Of a stretch of DNA of 64,000 bases, positions 41,626 through 51,553 are shown piece by piece. Every line of letters starts with the position of its first letter. Positions within the stretch are counted from its first letter, which is position 1. The notes under the pieces were generated by a model. The model did not search any database. It was not told the DNA's origin and saw only the letters and a list, made by a program, of their open reading frames with translations. A program made the translations under genes and the position numbers. Origin of the DNA: Candidatus Phyllobacterium onerii (GTDB lineage Bacteria > Pseudomonadota > Alphaproteobacteria > Rhizobiales > Rhizobiaceae); contig NZ_JAQMHX010000002.1 in the NCBI RefSeq assembly GCF_028331445.1, positions 1-64,000 on the forward strand, given 5' to 3'.

Positions 41626-42738
41626 CTACCTCGGCGGCAAATCCGCAAGCTCGGTCTCGTAGGCAGATTCCATTCGTGGCGACAGGCCGTTTTTAGCCAG
41701 CGATTCGGCAAACATCGTCCGCACCAATTCGCTCTCGTCGGCATAGTCGATCTGATCCCCGCCAAGACGCCGGCTGATCCATGCTTTTGGAACACCTTGC
41801 GCATTGCGTATGGAAACCACCTCGTGCTTGAAAGCGAGGTAGCGCGCCGGTGTCTTGCCCGTGTTGAAATGCTGATGGAACCACATGTTCGGCGGAACGA
41901 TCAGCGTGCCCACCTCCCATTCGTAGCGCCTCGGTTCCTCGCCCTCCGGCCACATCAAGGAGTAGCCTTCACCACTGAGAATGATGACATACGCACCGGG
42001 GCCATGGGCATGCCCCTTCTTGTAGGTCCCGACCGGAAACTGCGAAATGTGGCTGTTCATCGAGCCCTTCGCCATATTGAAGCGGATGTGACCGCCCCCG
42101 GCGCCGCGTTCCTTGGCACTGATCAATGGCAGGCTCACTGCATCCGCAACGAAGTTAGTTTCGAGCAGCAGACCCTTTTGCTCGCCCTTGTTACTGAAAT
42201 AATTCGGTTCGCCAGAGAAACGATTGGGAAAGTCGTGTTTTGAATTGAAGACGAAATCGAGGTCTTCATAGAGATTGATGATAGGAGGCGCATTCGTAAC
42301 GCCAATGTAGCGCGCAGGCTGCTGACCCGAACCGTTGAAATGTTGGTGCAGCGTATTGAGAGGAATGGCAAAGAGCGAGCCTGCCTGCCACTCGAAGCTG
42401 ATGGTTTTGCCGGCGTCGTTCCATACGGTGGTCGATCCACGTCCCTCAAGCACGAGGATCATTTCCTCGTAAAGCTGGCGATGCGGCGCAAGTGATTTGC
42501 CCGCAGGGATCTCCATCACATAGCTGTCGTTGGAGGTGCGCGATGCATCATGATTGACGAAGACGGCGTTGCCGCCACGTCGCGCCCAGGGCTTCAGGGG
42601 TACAGTCCTGAGATTTCGTACGTAGAGCGCAGGGATGATATCAAGCCCCTCATCTCTTATCCAGCGCGTATAAGGCGTTTCCTTTTCGGTGGCGAACTTG
42701 TTTGCCATGTCCTCGGAAACGAGCGCGTCTTTCGCCAT
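41626..42738 (-). CDS. Bicupin protein
   Basis: A 370-residue soluble protein with two cupin domains: about residues 70-150 (APHRQLYEEMILVLEGRGST, LHQHFNG) and 245-330 (GHAHGPGAYVIILSGEGYSL, WFHQHFNTG). The His and Glu ligands for a metal are visible in both, more complete in the second. Proteins of this length with tandem cupins occur next to eutA-like genes, and I recall some carrying the name ethanolamine ammonia-lyase-activating protein, without proof. AGGAAAG precedes the ATG. It starts 33 bases after the EutA-like gene. Confidence 0.82.
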   Translation of the reverse strand: MAKDALVSEDMANKFATEKETPYTRWIRDEGLDIIPALYVRNLRTVPLKPWARRGGNAVFVNHDASRTSNDSYVMEIPAGKSLAPHRQLYEEMILVLEGRGSTTVWNDAGKTISFEWQAGSLFAIPLNTLHQHFNGSGQQPARYIGVTNAPPIINLYEDLDFVFNSKHDFPNRFSGEPNYFSNKGEQKGLLLETNFVADAVSLPLISAKERGAGGGHIRFNMAKGSMNSHISQFPVGTYKKGHAHGPGAYVIILSGEGYSLMWPEGEEPRRYEWEVGTLIVPPNMWFHQHFNTGKTPARYLAFKHEVVSIRNAQGVPKAWISRRLGGDQIDYADESELVRTMFAESLAKNGLSPRMESAYETELADLPPR

Positions 42739-42771
42739 CTGGCTTTCCTTTCTTGATGGTACTGCAGGGGT

Positions 42772-44568
42772 CTACCGGCTTTCTTTCGTTGCCACGTCCG
42801 TCCGCAATTCGGATGGCGTGCTGTGAGAATGGCCGTGATGGTGATCGTGATTGGAGTCATGATCATGATGGTCAGAACCATGATGGTGATGATGCGTCGC
42901 ATGCGAATGGGAATGGGGGGGACTGACCACCCTTTCGCGGTGGTGCAGGCGCTGAGGCTTGCCCGGATTTGAGGCACTTTCATTGAACACAAGGGATTTC
43001 ACCGTCACTGGCACCGTCCTCGATGGGAGCCGGAGACGGCCAAGATCGACAAAATCGAAATCCCGTAATGCAAGGCCGTCCAGCACGAGAACTTCGCCAG
43101 GCACACCAAGTTCCTCTTTGAGGATCGCACCGAGCGTCATGGCAATGTCACCATCGAGCATCACAAATAACGGTTGACCCGCATCGATCAGTACACGAAG
43201 GCCGGTTTCGACGGCCTCTGCGAAGGCGCGGATACGCGCATATTCAGGTGTACCGCCCCATTCGAAGGCGAGCGCAACGTTGGGGCTGGTAGCAACGACA
43301 TCGAACAGTTGAAGATGCCGCTGGATCGTCTGCCCGATCCCGACCGCATCGATTTCTTTGGAGAGATCGACGGGCGGACGCAGGACCTGAAGGTTCCGCT
43401 GCGGCAAGAGAGTGCCGGGGTCCGACAAGAAACAGGTGTTACCGCTGAGCTGGATGCTATATTCGGAAGCGCCGAGCGCGGTAGCGCGAATGCACTCGCC
43501 CGCCTCAACAAGCGGCCAGGGTATCGCGCCGTTGTCCAGCCGATAACGCAAGGCTAGGCCAAGCCGAGAGCCGAGATCGCCGAAATCCCGTGTTTCCCGG
43601 CCATAGACGAATTCGCCAACACCTCCAGAGAAAACTACCCCGTCGAGGTCGCCGAGTTCCGGCAGGCGATCCGTAAGAAAGAGATGAGTCACATCCTCGC
43701 CCGGGTCCCGACTGACAATGGCTGCGGTCAGCGTATCAGCCATGATGGACGCGACGCGATCGAGATCACCGACGTCGATCCGGTCACCCTCTGACCAATC
43801 GAAGCCTGCCCGCTGTGCGTGGTGCCGGCCCGCCGGATCGAGCCGTATGATCCGCCCGCCCTCATCCACGACCTGAAGACGACCACCGACGTGATAGGCC
43901 GCCGTCGCCAAGATCTGGCCATGATCCACCAGCGCGAGCTTTGTCGTGCCGCCGCCAATGTCGATATTAAGGAGCCGCGTCCCTTGGTCGAAACTGCGCC
44001 GCGCGGCACCAGATCCATAGGCGGCGAGCATCGCTTCCATATGATGGCCGGCCGCGGCACAAACGAACTGGCCACCCTGTGCTGCCAGGATCGAAGCGAT
44101 CGCATTGGCATTCTCTCGGCGAAGTGCTTCTCCCGTTAGGATGACTGCGCCAGTGTCGATGGCATCTGGAGAAAGTCTCGCGGCGGCATAGGCGTCGTCG
44201 ATAATTTCTCCCAACGCCCGGGCATCGATCAGCGCTTCGCTTTCGTAGGGTGTAAACCGTACCGGGGACTGGTAGAGTGTTTCGCGCGAAACGATGATGT
44301 ACCGGCTCGTCAGGTCTTCACCACTGCGTCGAAGATGAATCTTCGAAAAAATCACCTGTGTTCCGGACGAACCAATGTCGATGCCCACGCTTGCCAGAAA
44401 AACATTGTCCTGAATCCAGATGGGATTGCTCGAAAGCGGCTCGGGCGGACCGTAGTCATCGTGATCGTGATCGGCATCGGGTCCGTGTTCATGTGCGAGT
44501 GTGTCGTCATACAGGTGATCGTTCAGGGTGTGTCCGCCCTCAGCGCCTTGTTTGTCGCGGTCGATCAT
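42772..44568 (-). CDS. eutA: EutA-like reactivating factor with His-rich ends
   Basis: A 598-residue ATPase-type protein. After an N-terminal segment with several His (HEHGPDADHDHDD), the EutA domain starts: ASVGIDIGSSGTQVIFSKIH (phosphate 1), LLNIDIGGGTTKLALVDHG (phosphate 2) and VVFSGGVGEFVYG (adenosine). EutA re-loads ethanolamine ammonia-lyase with fresh cobalamin. Unusually, no eutBC lies here, and the C-terminal 50 residues are extremely His-rich (HATHHHHHGSDHHDHDSNHD), as in metal chaperone GTPases, implying metal storage or delivery. ATG 44568 is chosen for its GGAGGAG site; the frame is open to 44760. First gene of the unit with the bicupin and binding protein. Confidence 0.85.
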   Translation of the reverse strand: MIDRDKQGAEGGHTLNDHLYDDTLAHEHGPDADHDHDDYGPPEPLSSNPIWIQDNVFLASVGIDIGSSGTQVIFSKIHLRRSGEDLTSRYIIVSRETLYQSPVRFTPYESEALIDARALGEIIDDAYAAARLSPDAIDTGAVILTGEALRRENANAIASILAAQGGQFVCAAAGHHMEAMLAAYGSGAARRSFDQGTRLLNIDIGGGTTKLALVDHGQILATAAYHVGGRLQVVDEGGRIIRLDPAGRHHAQRAGFDWSEGDRIDVGDLDRVASIMADTLTAAIVSRDPGEDVTHLFLTDRLPELGDLDGVVFSGGVGEFVYGRETRDFGDLGSRLGLALRYRLDNGAIPWPLVEAGECIRATALGASEYSIQLSGNTCFLSDPGTLLPQRNLQVLRPPVDLSKEIDAVGIGQTIQRHLQLFDVVATSPNVALAFEWGGTPEYARIRAFAEAVETGLRVLIDAGQPLFVMLDGDIAMTLGAILKEELGVPGEVLVLDGLALRDFDFVDLGRLRLPSRTVPVTVKSLVFNESASNPGKPQRLHHRERVVSPPHSHSHATHHHHHGSDHHDHDSNHDHHHGHSHSTPSELRTDVATKESR

Positions 44569-45108
44569 CGGTTCTCCTCCCAAAGCTACCCGGAAACACC
44601 TCGCCGACCCCCGGCTTCCGCCGGCCAGTCGCCACGCCTCCGCCGTACGCGAAAGCTTCAACCTTCGTTCCTGTGGATCGACTGCTTCGACGAACCCGCG
44701 AGCGGTTTCCTCGTCCTCCGGCTCGATGTATGTTCCTCTATATGGAACGTCGGTCCACATCTAGAAACGTATTTTCGTTTTGAGGTTCTGTCAACGTCCT
44801 GAACGCTACTATCTATATTTTGGGGAACGGTCGTCGCGCGCCGTCGCGGGGATGGCGTTGTCATTTTGGGAAATGTAGTTGAGGACAAATGTCCAATCCT
44901 GATTTGAGGGCGGCCTGCTGGACTCGATCAACAGGATGGTGACATTGGAGATATATGGAGCTGGCACCCGTATGGCAGGACTCTTGGATATGAGTTGGGC
45001 ATACGCATGGCTTTGGCGCGCGGAGTGACAACCGCGTCTTTGAGGCACCGACGGTGATTGTTGCTTCGTGATGAGAAAACTGCTCCTTGCAAATCACCGC
45101 TTAGGTAT
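44569..45108. other. Intergenic upstream of the EutA-like gene
   Basis: From 44569 to 44760 the EutA-like frame is open in phase and reads like coding sequence (VPYRGTYIEPEDEETARGFV), so it may be a fragment of another gene or an alternative N-terminus. From 44761 to 45108 I see no gene. Confidence 0.35.
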
Positions 45109-47112
45109 TCACACGGTAAGCCGCTTCTCCTCCTCGATAAGTTCAAACATTTTCAAGACTCGAACATCGCCCCTGATAGCGTTTAAATCGGAATCATTCT
45201 TGAACCACATAGTCTGATAGTACGAACTTTTGGGAAGGACACTCTGCAGCAATCGGATAGCTTTCTCGATCTCACCTATGATCGAGTACACGCAGGCAAC
45301 GTTGTACTGCGCTACCATATCATCTGGATCGATAGCCAATGCCCGGTCAGCCCACTCCCGGGCTCGTTGAGGGTCACCAAGGTGCGCCCAAGCCAATGCA
45401 CCACGATGGGCTGGTCCGGAGTTTTCCGGATTTTTGGCCAGGGCCTGTTCCGCCCGCCATACTCCAACACGAGCCCAGCTCTCGGTTTCCGCCACTTTAC
45501 CAAGAGAGCTATATGCGCTCATTAAATGGATGGGCGAGAGATAATCATCCGGCTTCAACTCGGCAGCTTGTCTAAAATAGTGCACGGCAGACTCGAAGTT
45601 ACCGCGCATGTAAAAGAAGCGAGCATAGTGGAAATTGGCTTCGTGAAGTCCCTGGTCGATCGCGAGTGCTCGCTCGAAAGAGGCCGCGGCCTCTTCATCA
45701 TGACCGGCCTGATGTAGAGCCAGTCCCCGGGATGCGTGCGCTTCGGCTAAATTTGGATCCAGATCGAGCGCTTTAGCGGCCATAGCTGAAATTCTTTCCA
45801 GCGGGAAGTCGTCCGGTTGCCAGTCGCGCAATGCTGCCTCGCAGTCAGCAATGCCTGCGTAGGCCCGGGCATAATCTGGATCCAATTCCACTGCCTTGCA
45901 GAACATGCGTCGCGCCAAATGAAGATATGATTTGGTCCAGGCATGCGAAAACTGCCGTCCCCGCAAATAATAGGTATAAGCTTCGACATTCCCGGTTGGC
46001 TCAGTGTCGATTGCTTCCAGCTCTTCCGGCAAGAGCTTGATTTTCAGCTGGCTGACGATCGCGTGGGTTATTTCATCCTGTATGGCGAAAATGTCGGTCA
46101 GATCCCGGTCATATCGTTCGGCCCACATGTGGCCACCATACAGCGCGTCGATCAGCTGCCCGGTTATCCGGACACGCTCTCCGACCTTGCGCACACTGCC
46201 TTCCAAAACATAACGGACGCCAAGATCCTGCCCGACCTGTTTAATCTTCACGGACCTGCCCTTGTAAGTGAACACAGTATTGCGTGCCACGACGTGAAGG
46301 CTGGAAATCTTTGATAAATCCGTGATGATGTCCTCAGTGATACCATCAGAAAAATACTCTTGTTCGGGATCGCGGCTCATGTTGGTGAATGGCAAGACGG
46401 CTATGGTTTTTTGTAGCTGATCAAGCGGGCCAACTATCGTCTGCGTGGTGGCTTCTATGCCGGATGGACTGCCAAAACCGATTGTATAAACACGGATATT
46501 TTGCTTGATGTTCTTAAGTGCATGTTCGCCTTTGTCTATGAACTTCAAATTTAACCGGGAGCCCACTTGATCGCGTACTGATGCTGCCACCGCGATACAA
46601 CCGGCGTCGGCAATGCCTTCCAGACGGGCTGCAACGTTGACACCGTCTCCAAATATGTCGCCGTCCTCGACGATTATGTCACCTAGATTGATTCCTATTC
46701 GCAAATCGATGCGGTGGTCCTTAGGCACGCCCTGGTTACGTTCTGCCATGCCACGCTGGATATCGGCGGCGCAGGCGACAGCGTTGATCACGCTGGCGAA
46801 CTCAACCAGCATGCCATCTCCGGTCAGCTTAAAGGTTCGACCTCTATGGTCATTGATCAAGGGGTCAATCAGTTCACTGCGATGGCACTTGAACCTGTTC
46901 AACGTACCTTCTTCATCAATGCCCATGAGATGACTGTAGCCCACGATGTCAGCAGCGAATATAGCGCTCAGCCGGCGTTCCAAATGACCCCCAAATTGTG
47001 ATTTAAATGCAAGAACGCCGGACTGTAACCGCTTCATCGCTTTAAGTCGCGTCCATCTTTCGATTGACGACAAGGAGTGACGATATCGATTCCGGCGTCC
47101 CATCCACCGCAT
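45109..47112 (-). CDS. Class III adenylate cyclase with TolB-like and TPR domains
   Basis: About 640-667 residues. The catalytic domain lies near residues 40-215 with LSAIFAADIVGYSHLMG (first metal Asp), FKLTGDGMLVEF and FGDGVNVAARLEG (second Asp and transition-state Asn/Arg region), so cAMP production from ATP is likely. Next comes a TolB/FlgO-like domain (KTIAVLPFTNMSRDPEQEYF) and then TPR repeats. No membrane helix is evident. This layout is abundant in rhizobia. The start is uncertain: ATG 47112 is the longest, ATG 47037 is also possible, and neither has a strong site. Confidence 0.88.
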   Translation of the reverse strand: MRWMGRRNRYRHSLSSIERWTRLKAMKRLQSGVLAFKSQFGGHLERRLSAIFAADIVGYSHLMGIDEEGTLNRFKCHRSELIDPLINDHRGRTFKLTGDGMLVEFASVINAVACAADIQRGMAERNQGVPKDHRIDLRIGINLGDIIVEDGDIFGDGVNVAARLEGIADAGCIAVAASVRDQVGSRLNLKFIDKGEHALKNIKQNIRVYTIGFGSPSGIEATTQTIVGPLDQLQKTIAVLPFTNMSRDPEQEYFSDGITEDIITDLSKISSLHVVARNTVFTYKGRSVKIKQVGQDLGVRYVLEGSVRKVGERVRITGQLIDALYGGHMWAERYDRDLTDIFAIQDEITHAIVSQLKIKLLPEELEAIDTEPTGNVEAYTYYLRGRQFSHAWTKSYLHLARRMFCKAVELDPDYARAYAGIADCEAALRDWQPDDFPLERISAMAAKALDLDPNLAEAHASRGLALHQAGHDEEAAASFERALAIDQGLHEANFHYARFFYMRGNFESAVHYFRQAAELKPDDYLSPIHLMSAYSSLGKVAETESWARVGVWRAEQALAKNPENSGPAHRGALAWAHLGDPQRAREWADRALAIDPDDMVAQYNVACVYSIIGEIEKAIRLLQSVLPKSSYYQTMWFKNDSDLNAIRGDVRVLKMFELIEEEKRLTV

Positions 47113-47138
47113 TCTTACGTTTGGATGCCAAGCGACAA

Positions 47139-48647
47139 TTACACCGCGAGATCGGCAACCTTGCGCTTCAGATCAGCGACATAATTAGCAACTGACAGTG
47201 GCGAACCGGTCGCCTGCTGCAGCAATTCGCCCGGTGTCCGCGACCGCCCATATTGATGAACATTCTCGTTCAGCCAAGTCTTCAAAGGAGTGTAGTCGCC
47301 CGTATCCAACCCCTCTTTCACCGCAGGAACAGCCTTCGCACTGGCGAAGAATTGCGAGGACATGATGTTGCCGATCGTATAGGTCGGGAACGATCCCACC
47401 ATACCCGATGACCAATGCACGTCCTGAAGTACGCCAAGCGTATCGTTTGGAACATCCAAACCAAGATAGGACTGCATCTTGTCCCGCCAGATGGCCGGCA
47501 AATCACCCACCCGGATTTCTCCGGTGATTAGCCCCGCCTCTATCTCCGACCGCAGCATGATGTGGAGATCATAGGTGAGTTCATCTGCCTCGACCCGAAT
47601 CAGGCTGGGACGCGGTGCGTTGACGACCCGCCAAAAATCCTCGACCGAAACATCGGCGAGTTGTTCGGGAAAGAAGCTGCGCAGTTCATCGAAATGAATC
47701 TCCCAGAACCGGCGAGAGCGGCCAACGCGATTTTCCCAAAGGCGCGACTGTGACTCGTGAGTGCCGAAGCTGCTGCCGCCCACAGCATAAAGGTTGATGA
47801 AGTCGGTTGTGAATGCCGAGCGGCTAAAGCGCGCCTCTACCCCTTGCTCATACATTCCGTGACCAGCTTCATGCCAGACCGCAAAAAGGCCGCCCGGGAG
47901 CCAATCTTCGCGAAACCGGCCGGTGATACGAACATCCGCGCTGGTGAAGGAGATCTCGAACGGATGAACCGTATCATCCAGACGACCCCTGTTGAAATCG
48001 TAGCCGAAACGCTCGGAAATCATACTGGAAAATGCTCGCTGACTTTCGATCGGGTAGGCGCGATCGAGAATCTCTGTTCTTACTGGCCGCACCTGCTTTG
48101 CCTCGGCGAGCAGCGGGACGAGCGATTTTTGCAGGTCGCCGTAGAGTTCGCGCAATTTCGCCCAGGTCATTTCCGGCTCGTAAGTCGAAACCAGTGCGTC
48201 ATAAGGATGCGCATCATAGCCAATCGCCGCCGCGATCTCGCGCTGCATCTCCATGGTGCGTTCGAGCCACGGCGCGAAGGCCGCGAAATCATCGACGCTG
48301 CGCGCCTGTTTCCATGCCGCCTGTGCATTCGTCTTGAGCTCGGCGGCCGCCGAGACAAGTTTTGCCGGGATGCGCGACAGCACACCTATTGATGCCGCTG
48401 CCTGCTCGACGGCAGCGCGCTGCAAGGGATCGCCATCTGTATCGGCGCGGGCGCTTTCAATTGCTTTCATCATTCGGTCGCCGGTCGCGATATCGCGGGC
48501 AAGACCGACAAGCGTCGCGATCTGCTTGCCGCGTGCATCAACACCTCCAGGCGGCATCATCGTGCGTGAATCCCAGGTCAACAGGTTAACCGCGCACAGG
48601 ATATCGTTGACCTTGGCGACTTCGCTTTCAAAGGTGGTAAAGCTCAT
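47139..48647 (-). CDS. M32-family metallocarboxypeptidase (carboxypeptidase Taq-like)
   Basis: A 502-residue cytosolic enzyme. HEAGHGMYEQG carries the zinc-binding HExxH, and GTHESQSRLWEN about 30 residues on supplies the Glu ligand and the family HES motif. The family removes C-terminal residues from peptides with broad specificity. GAGGAACC precedes the ATG. It begins 37 bases after the last ABC transporter gene on the same strand, so it is probably the last gene of the peptide-uptake operon and would break down imported peptides. Confidence 0.93.
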   Translation of the reverse strand: MSFTTFESEVAKVNDILCAVNLLTWDSRTMMPPGGVDARGKQIATLVGLARDIATGDRMMKAIESARADTDGDPLQRAAVEQAAASIGVLSRIPAKLVSAAAELKTNAQAAWKQARSVDDFAAFAPWLERTMEMQREIAAAIGYDAHPYDALVSTYEPEMTWAKLRELYGDLQKSLVPLLAEAKQVRPVRTEILDRAYPIESQRAFSSMISERFGYDFNRGRLDDTVHPFEISFTSADVRITGRFREDWLPGGLFAVWHEAGHGMYEQGVEARFSRSAFTTDFINLYAVGGSSFGTHESQSRLWENRVGRSRRFWEIHFDELRSFFPEQLADVSVEDFWRVVNAPRPSLIRVEADELTYDLHIMLRSEIEAGLITGEIRVGDLPAIWRDKMQSYLGLDVPNDTLGVLQDVHWSSGMVGSFPTYTIGNIMSSQFFASAKAVPAVKEGLDTGDYTPLKTWLNENVHQYGRSRTPGELLQQATGSPLSVANYVADLKRKVADLAV

Positions 48648-48684
48648 CCGGGGTTCCTCAAGTTCGACAATGCATCAGCGGCAA

Positions 48685-49704
48685 TCAGACCGCATCCGCC
48701 AGTGCCGATGGCATGGCGCCAAAATCGACAAGATGGCAGGCGGCGCTGTGTTCTGAAGCTCGCTTGGTCAGTGCCGGCCTTTCGACCCGGCAGCGGTCGA
48801 ATACATGCGAACAGCGACTGGCGAACGGGCAACCTGGCGGAACATCCAGAGGGCTCGGCAATTCACCACGTGCCGCAACGACCCTCGACCGTTGCGTCGG
48901 GTCAAGTTCGGGCGCCGCATCGAGCAGTGCTTTCGAATACGGATGGCGCGGCGAGGCAAACAGACTTTCCGACGGCCCTATTTCCATAATCTGTCCGAGA
49001 TACATGACCGCGACGCGATGCGAAATATGACGCACCAGCCGCAAATCATGTGCGACGAAAATCAGCGTGAGGTGCAACTCCTCCTGCAGCCGCAACAGCA
49101 GATTGATAACCTGCGCCTGAACGGACACATCGAGTGCCGAGACGAGTTCGTCAGCCACAATGACATCGGGTTCCACCGCGAGCGCTCGGGCAATGCCGAT
49201 GCGCTGACGCTGACCTCCGGAAAACTCATGCGGATAGCGGGATGCCGCATCGTGCGGCAGCCGCACGAGATCGAGAAGTTCGGTAATGCGGGCCGGAATA
49301 TCCCCTTTAGGACGCATGCGATGCACCGACAGAGCTTCGTTCAGGACTTGGCTGACGGTCATCCGTGGATTGAGCGAGCCGTACGGGTCCTGGAATATCA
49401 TTTGCACGCGTTTGTTAAAGGCGCGGCGCTCGGCAGATCGCAAGGTCGAGATGTCCCTGCCCTCGAAGCGGATAGCGCCGCCGTCCGGATCCAGCAAACG
49501 CACCAGGCACCGTGCCAAGGTGGATTTGCCGCAACCGGATTCGCCGACGATACCAAGCGTCTCACCGCGATGCACCTCGAAGCTGACATTGTTCAGCGCA
49601 TGAACCGCCAATGGCGGCTCGCCAGCCAGGCGCCGCATCAGCGAATACGAAGCGCCAAATTGCTTGGAGACTCCATCGACGGATATGATTGGGACAGCGT
49701 TCAA
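48685..49704 (-). CDS. Peptide-type ABC transporter ATPase (OppF/DppF-like)
   Basis: A 339-residue ATPase: Walker A GESGCGKST, signature FSGGQRQRIGIARAL, Walker B VIVADEL, switch His in IFVAHDLRLV. The C-terminal oligo_HPY extension with three Cys (PPGCPFASRCSHVFDRC) is present and may bind a 4Fe-4S cluster, as in Dpp/Opp ATPases. One odd point: Walker B ends in ADELVSAL rather than the usual DEPTSAL. ATG overlaps the stop of the preceding ATPase gene by four bases. Confidence 0.93.
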   Translation of the reverse strand: MNAVPIISVDGVSKQFGASYSLMRRLAGEPPLAVHALNNVSFEVHRGETLGIVGESGCGKSTLARCLVRLLDPDGGAIRFEGRDISTLRSAERRAFNKRVQMIFQDPYGSLNPRMTVSQVLNEALSVHRMRPKGDIPARITELLDLVRLPHDAASRYPHEFSGGQRQRIGIARALAVEPDVIVADELVSALDVSVQAQVINLLLRLQEELHLTLIFVAHDLRLVRHISHRVAVMYLGQIMEIGPSESLFASPRHPYSKALLDAAPELDPTQRSRVVAARGELPSPLDVPPGCPFASRCSHVFDRCRVERPALTKRASEHSAACHLVDFGAMPSALADAV

Positions 49705-50705
49705 AGGATCGCCTCCGCGGCTGCGACGCGATCATGATGGAAACAGGCCGCCTTCCGGTCATTACCAAGCGACAGCAACGGCGGCCGCTCCTGCCTGCAT
49801 ATATCGGTTGCAAAGCTGCAACGCGGGTGGAATGCGCATCCTGCCGGAAGATCCGTCAGGCTGGGCGGCGTCCCCTCGATCGATGAAAGCATGGTTCGGA
49901 CGGCGCCAGCACGCGGCACAGACCCGAGCAAACCGCGCGTATACGGGTGGCGAGGCTGTCGGAACACGTCAATCACCGTTCCCATCTCAACGATGCGCCC
50001 GGCATACATCACCGCCATACGATCGCACGTCCCGGCAATGACACCGAGATCGTGGGTGACGAGCACGACACTCATCGCCAGTCTGTCGCGCAGATCAAGC
50101 AGCAATTTGAGGATCTGGTCCTGGATGGTGACGTCGAGAGCGGTGGTCGGTTCGTCAGCGAGAAGCAGCTTTGGCGAACAGGCCAGCGCGATGGCGATCA
50201 TGGCGCGTTGACGCATACCGCCGGAAAACTGATGCGGATATTCATTAAGCCGCCGTTCCGCCGCCGGTATGCCGACGGTATTCATCAACTGCAGCGCCCT
50301 CGCCCGTCGTTCGCGCGCATTCAGCCGCGTATGGGCCACGAGATTTTCCTCAAGTTGCAGCCCAACAGGCAGCACCGGATTGAGCGCGGTCATCGGTTCC
50401 TGAAAAATCATCGCGATTTCACTGCCGCGGATCCGCCGGAGCTCTTCGGCCGGCATGGCAACCAGATCACGTCCCCCCCATTCAACTTTGCCCGTAACAT
50501 GACCTGGCGTCTGGATGAGCCCCATGATCGAGCGCAGAGTCACGCTTTTGCCTGAACCGGATTCGCCGACCAGCCCGACCATTTCTCCTGGCGCAACGTC
50601 GAGATCGACATCAGCAACGGCAAGCGCCATGCCGCGAGGCGTGTTAAAAAGCGCTGTCAGACCACGAACGGTAAGGCCAAGACCAGTATCGATTGCCACG
50701 CTCAT
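49701..50705 (-). CDS. Peptide-type ABC transporter ATPase (OppD/DppD-like)
   Basis: A 334-residue ATPase: Walker A GESGSGKSV, Q-loop in IFQEPMTALNP, signature FSGGMRQRAMIAIAL, Walker B LLLADEPTTALD, and the oligo_HPY tail with Cys in LPAGCAFHPRCSFATDIC. It pairs with the OppF-like ATPase. ATG 50705 overlaps the permease stop by ATGA; the frame is open upstream to 50849 but lies inside the permease gene. Confidence 0.93.
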   Translation of the reverse strand: MSVAIDTGLGLTVRGLTALFNTPRGMALAVADVDLDVAPGEMVGLVGESGSGKSVTLRSIMGLIQTPGHVTGKVEWGGRDLVAMPAEELRRIRGSEIAMIFQEPMTALNPVLPVGLQLEENLVAHTRLNARERRARALQLMNTVGIPAAERRLNEYPHQFSGGMRQRAMIAIALACSPKLLLADEPTTALDVTIQDQILKLLLDLRDRLAMSVVLVTHDLGVIAGTCDRMAVMYAGRIVEMGTVIDVFRQPRHPYTRGLLGSVPRAGAVRTMLSSIEGTPPSLTDLPAGCAFHPRCSFATDICRQERPPLLSLGNDRKAACFHHDRVAAAEAIL

Positions 50706-51553
50706 CTGCGTACCCTCAGAAGCTGGGCCAGCCCGTCGCCGAGGAGGCTGAAACCGAGACCGATTATGACAATGGCAATGCCGGGAAAGACGGAAATCCA
50801 CCATGCCGTGCTCATGAAGTTCTTGCCATCGGCGATCTGCACGCCCCATTCGGCAGCGGGCGGCTGGGCGCCAAGCCCGAGGTAGCCAAGACTTGATCCC
50901 AAAAGGATCGCCAGCGCCATATCCGTCATCCAGTAGACGATAGCAGGCGTGATTGCATTGGGCAGGAGATGGCGAAAGACAATCCGCATCGGCGTATATC
51001 CCATGACCCGTCCTGCATCGGCGTAGTCCAGACGTTTCTGCACCTTGACTTCGGCCGCGACGAGACGGGCATAGAATACCCAGCCGACAATGCCGACAGC
51101 AACGTACATATTGCCGAGGCCGGGCCCCAGAACCGAGACGATCGCGATAACGAGAACCAGAAACGGGAATGTGATGACTGCATCGACGACGCGGCCGAAA
51201 ATCGCCTCCGCCAAGCCGCCCGCATAGCCGACATAGGCTCCAACAATCGTGCCAAAGATGAACGGCCCGACCGTTGCGAACACGGCGATCTGCATATCGA
51301 TCGTATAGGCATGGATCACACGCGACAGGACATCGCGGCCAAAACTATCGGTTCCGAACGGATGCGCCAATGTCGGCCCTTTGAGGAGTGCCTTGTAGTC
51401 GAAAGCAATGGGATCATAGGGGGCAAACAGCGCTGGAAAGAATGCGATGAGCAAACTCACACCAATGATTATCGTGCCGGAAATCAACGTACGTGGCAAT
51501 GCAAGCCGCCGGAGTCTTGGGTACAGCCCAATTTTCTCAACAGCAACGCTCAT
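50702..51553 (-). CDS. Peptide-type ABC transporter permease (DppC-like)
   Basis: A 283-residue inner-membrane subunit with six predicted helices, the OppC_N start (FFPALFAPYDPIAFDYKALL), HPFGTDSFGRDVLSRVIH, and the cytoplasmic EAA loop (VKVQKRLDYADAGRVMGYTP) that docks on the ATPase. Coupled by four-base overlaps to both neighbours. Confidence 0.93.
   Translation of the reverse strand: MSVAVEKIGLYPRLRRLALPRTLISGTIIIGVSLLIAFFPALFAPYDPIAFDYKALLKGPTLAHPFGTDSFGRDVLSRVIHAYTIDMQIAVFATVGPFIFGTIVGAYVGYAGGLAEAIFGRVVDAVITFPFLVLVIAIVSVLGPGLGNMYVAVGIVGWVFYARLVAAEVKVQKRLDYADAGRVMGYTPMRIVFRHLLPNAITPAIVYWMTDMALAILLGSSLGYLGLGAQPPAAEWGVQIADGKNFMSTAWWISVFPGIAIVIIGLGFSLLGDGLAQLLRVRR

Noticed and set aside
42790-42910. 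Short-period CAT/ATG-rich DNA near the end of the EutA-like gene as a satellite or repeat array
   Set aside because: It is the coding sequence of the His/Asp-rich tail; no regular repeat unit is kept.
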